Below are positions 60,321 through 64,000 of a stretch of 64,000 nt of DNA, one piece after another (the first letter of the stretch is position 1; each line of letters opens with the position of its first letter). The notes beneath the pieces were generated by a model. The model saw only the letters and a program-made list of their open reading frames with translations, was not told the origin of the DNA and made no database searches. The translations under genes were made by a program, and so were the position numbers. The DNA is from Tachypleus tridentatus. Lineage: Eukaryota > Arthropoda > Merostomata > Xiphosura > Limulidae. The DNA lies in contig NW_027467782.1 in the NCBI RefSeq assembly GCF_004210375.1, positions 29,553,276-29,617,275 of the forward strand, written 5' to 3'.

Positions 60321-61357
60321 CAAGAATTTCCAAGTATGCCAGTGTTTTTAAATATTTTAATCTAACCTAGGCTGTGCTAACGTATCTACTTAAATAGATG
60401 TTACAAACTTGGGACTTCCTAATAGAGCCACAAGTCTTTTCATGTGTTATTACTGATATAGTCACCAATATGGTTGCCTTCAAACTTTACTCATCTTGGC
60501 TCATTTATTGTAGACGATATTTAAGTCACGGTGTGGGCATGCTTTCTCGGTAAACACAGATGAATTCCTTTTAGATGGACCAAAATTATCAAGGGTTTTT
60601 AGAGATGTCACAGAAAATTAAAGTATATCTAAGAGTAAAAATGTAGTACTACTTAGTTACACAGTTTATCACATCACTCTAAATAACAAAACATCACTGG
60701 AAAACACAAGATTCAGCAAAATATACTTTGAACTTTAAATGTGAACAATTAAGGTGGACTTAAATCGAGAGGCGAAAATGTAAAACGTGTACAAATTACA
60801 CGGTTAGCAATTAAGTAATAAAGATATTTCACGAGGAAAACATCAGTACTTATTAAAAACTAGATTTATTTTAATATGTTAAATATCATGAGATCAGATT
60901 ATATAAACTATGAAGTTTAAAACATATTATATTCAATTTTTACAGACTTATCACTGAGAAAGAGAATATGTTTTGGAATAAATTATCATTCACAAGTGTC
61001 AATCATGTCTTAGTTGTGTACAGTTTCAAAAAGTAATGTTTTCATTCTTTATTGTACAATAAATTACTTGATTAAATATCTCTATAAATGATTCCTTTTT
61101 AGTGAATATTTGTTAGCGCTGGTAAAAAGTTTATCATATCATATTTTACTTCATCTTTCATTATATTTTAATTTTTTATATAATTTTCTTTTATTCTTAC
61201 CTATCAATTTAACTTGTAATGAGACGTATCTAATATTTATACAATAAACAATATTTAACAGTTTTACAGACATTTCAGTTTGAATAGTTTGATCTAAGAC
61301 AGCTTTGTTTTTGGGTTTTTTTTAAAGAATTTCCAACCCAGAAATGAGACATCAAGA
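60321..61357. other. mirror of 6791-7830
   Basis: AT-rich, nothing recognised. Confidence 0.5.
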
Positions 61358-62923
61358 CTGACATTCTAATGACCATTTGGCCGGGTTTTTGAATAAATTT
61401 GGTATTAACTGAAATGTCATATTTTGTTACTAGTTTTTGCCAAATGTTGGTTATTTTTCTGCTAATATCGGGAATATATGATATGCAACAGTATATGGTT
61501 TCATGATTTTTTGATTTGTGAGGTATATTTACTTTTGTTGGTTGATTTTGCTTTATGTTTAGGTGTGTGTGTGTGTATAATATTTAACTATGGTTTGTGG
61601 AGGAAACTTGTTGATGTTGACTAAGTACTGTTTTATTTTGTCTGATTCATAATTAATTTTATCTGGTGAGCATATTTGGTTTCTTAGTGTGTTGAGTTTT
61701 TGTTTTGTTTCATGTGCCGAGTCCCAAGGAATGTGTAGTCCAGTATGGGTGATTTTTCAGTGGATTTCTGTTTTAAATTGCATGTTAGTTCTTGTAATTT
61801 TGAGGTTAAGAAATGATATTTGATTACTTTCTTTCTGTTCACATGTGAAGTTAATGTTGGGATATATAGAGTTAAAGTGATTGAAAAAAATTAAGTGTGT
61901 GTTGTGTGGATGTGAATCTCAAAATTGTGTCATCTACATATCTGTACCAGTTTAGTGGCAGATGTAATGCTGTGTTCATTGTTTGTGTTTCAACTTGCGT
62001 CATAAAAATATTAGCTCGAACTGGTGTTACCGAGTTGCCCATGCTTAGGCGATTTGTTTGTATATAGTTGTGGTTGTTGAACATGAAGTTTGTCTTCATT
62101 GTGGTGAATTCTATGAGGGTTGCTGGGAATGTCTATTGATGAGTTAGGGTCTCGAATACAGAGTTCTAAGACTATCATACAGGCTTCAGCAGTTGGGACT
62201 TCTGTAAAGAGGGAAATAACATTGAAACTGGCCATTAAGGCTTTATGATTAAGTTGATTAAGATTAGACTTGAAATTAAAAGAGTCTTTGATGAATGAGT
62301 TGGTTGATGTTACATATTTGGAGAATGCCCATGCTCTGTATTTACCAAGATTGTAATTAAACAATTCATATGTGGATGTTATTGGTCATAATGGATGATC
62401 TGGTTTGAGAGGCTTGGGGATGCCGAATATTTGTGGTGTGCGTGAGTCGGTCTTGCGTAGGCAGGAATAAAGTTTTTTGAAACTGTGTTGGCTTTTTCAT
62501 TTTTATTAGTATTTTGTTCAGTTGCATTTCATGTGTCTTTGTTGGATTTGTGTGTATTGGTTTTAATTTGTTTGTGTCTGATAGGATGTTCTTTATTTTT
62601 TGGATGTATTCATTAATGTTCATTATGACTATAACGTTTCCTTTATCTGCTTTTAAAATTTTTATGTTTTTGTCTTGTTTTAGGTTTTTAATGGAATTAA
62701 TGTCTCTTTTTGTAAGATTGTTTTTAGCTTTCTGTTGTGAAATTATGTTGATGATTTTGTGAGAAAATTATTTGAAAAAATCTTTTAAAATGTTGTTCTT
62801 AGGTGTTTCTGGAAAATATAAATTTTTAATTTTTTGGGGAAGTTTGGCTGTTGAAAGTTAATAAAATTGTCAGAGTTGTCTTTCTGTTGAATGTATCACA
62901 AGTTTTCTGGCTAGGTCTTCTAA
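61358..62923 (-). mobile_element. Penelope-like RT remnant, mirror copy
   Basis: Same motifs as 5240-6790 (NVIVIMNINEYI, LSMGNSV, RYVDDTI). It carries five additional codons (IHTNP) after NKLKP, in frame. Confidence 0.86.
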
Positions 62924-62947
62924 ACATGTTTTAATTTCTAATGTTGG

Positions 62948-63313
62948 ACCTTAGAACCAACCTAGAAAATAGTTTTTTGGCAAAAATTAGTCACAAAATA
63001 TGACATTCCAGTTAATACCAAATTTATTCAAAAACCAAGCACAAATCTAAGTTTTATATTATGTAAAAAACTACAATGGCAAACACCACACCAATATTAT
63101 TTATTAAATACAATGTGATAACTGTCATGACTTCTATATTGGAGAAACAAGGAGAAAAATGGAAACCACATTCAAAGAACACAAATAGTCACCTCCACAC
63201 GTTTTCGAACACTGTAATTCAATCTTTGGCTTTCCTTCCATCCAACAGTTCCTCAACTGCAGAAGTAAAACCCTGGAATTTATTGTTCAACAAAACAGAA
63301 TTATTATGATCAA
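62948..63313 (+). mobile_element. Penelope-like GIY-YIG end, mirror copy
   Basis: CDNCHDFYIGETRRKMETTF is readable from about 63115 on the plus strand, opposite to the RT piece. Confidence 0.75.
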
Positions 63314-63327
63314 TTTCCTAACTTTTA

Positions 63328-63957
63328 AATCAAATAGTGTTCTTTCTGCCATCCTGAATGTCAATGTTAACTGATATATCTTTTCCATGTAAATGTTTAA
63401 GCTCCTCCTGAAATCTTACTGTCATTCTCCACAGTCTGCACTTTACCTGCCTCTTCTTTAATGAGGATACTCTCCAATTACAAATTCTACACATAAATTG
63501 CACATCTTCATTACTAGCTTCCTTCAAAATACCTGCCAGTCCAAAGCTCCCAAATGAAATCCCCTCATTGTGCTCGTTACATCTGGCAAACTTTGAACGC
63601 TTGTCTCCTAGTCTTAACCATTGTACTGATACTTGCAGCCTTACAGTTATCAATACTAATTACCATAATCTTTAGCTTACAGCTACTATTGAGCTTAACA
63701 TTTAAGAATCAATTACATTATTTTTTTTATCACTACTCCTTCTTCACAATAACGTAATGAAGTTTAGCTATATAGAACTTTATAAATTAGTATAACTGAC
63801 AACATACGTGAGGTTAATAACAAAATATTTTTAGTCTGATTTATAATCTACTTATTTTTATAAGCTGGATCAAAACTAGCGATCTCACTTGAAGTAATAA
63901 AGTTAATTCTTAAAACACCAAAAGATATTAAAACTTTTAGAATAGGCTCGTTACAGT
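63328..63957 (-). mobile_element. LINE-like fragment with 107-codon frame, mirror copy
   Basis: Same peptide as 4510-4833. The GGCTCGTTACAGTT edge lies near 63944-63957. Confidence 0.35.
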
Positions 63958-64000
63958 TAATCGAGTTCACTAATTTTTGCTGTAATAATAAAACACGAAG

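Larger units (their letters stand above)
41522..64000 (-). repeat. right arm of the ~22-kb inverted repeat
   Basis: Reverse complement of 4164-26440, reaching the window end, so it may be longer. It carries every element of the left arm in mirror order, with longer versions of the 37-bp and 34-bp tandem repeats, a 15-bp insertion near 62560 and scattered single-base changes, for example Y for C in IVYGVNTEK (48849-49046). On this contig the match continues inward without a gap into unique sequence at 41521. Confidence 0.97.

Noticed and set aside
1-64000. A previously undescribed defence, toxin or biosynthetic gene system
   Set aside because: Both strands were read. Only transposon remnants, tandem repeats and one dynein gene were recognised, and nothing suggests a linked multi-gene system.

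Overview
This is eukaryotic nuclear DNA: AT-rich, intron-bearing and packed with decayed retroelements and tRNA-derived SINEs. There are no operons, ribosome binding sites or other bacterial gene structure. The SINE heads and tails, the CR1-like, RNase H-type LINE and Penelope-like remnants, and a mariner remnant all suit an arthropod. From memory of those SINE families a chelicerate, most probably a horseshoe crab, is my best guess. That is inference, not proven by the window.

Layout. Positions 1-4163 are single-copy in this window and hold a deleted mariner copy, a MITE-like hairpin and a degenerate 36-bp minisatellite. From 4164 to the 500-N gap (26441-26940) the sequence is one arm of a very long inverted repeat; its reverse complement fills 41522-64000. 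The arms are about 22.3 and 22.5 kb, collinear throughout and nearly identical. Almost all of their length difference lies in three places, two of them tandem repeats. The match runs right up to the contig edge at the gap. The simplest reading is that the two haplotypes of one locus were both kept and scaffolded head to head (false duplication), though a true palindrome cannot be excluded. Positions 26941-41521 are the unmatched centre.

The only recognisable host gene is an axonemal dynein heavy chain. Its tail exons lie in both arms (17186-21116 on +; 46843-50780 on -). On the right-hand contig the gene continues on the minus strand into the centre, with four more exons (39055-39266, 37030-37107, 36013-36144, 35409-35550) reaching the linker region. 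Splice sites and phases mostly fit. However, one exon has a 1-base frameshift, one has an in-frame TGA, several hundred residues of expected coding sequence are absent between two exons, and two tail segments are separated by only 35 nt. This looks like a decaying paralogue (or a poorly assembled gene) rather than a working motor gene.

Everything else is repeats: Penelope-like RT and GIY-YIG pieces in opposite orientation, a 5'-truncated LINE with an RNase H domain, a CR1-like LINE, several SINE copies, 34-bp, 45-bp and ~298-bp tandem repeats, and a long pyrimidine/purine-biased dispersed repeat that sits at the contig edge and again, diverged, at 30.6-34.1 kb. No new multi-gene system was found. 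The strongest observations are the inverted duplication and the dynein decay.
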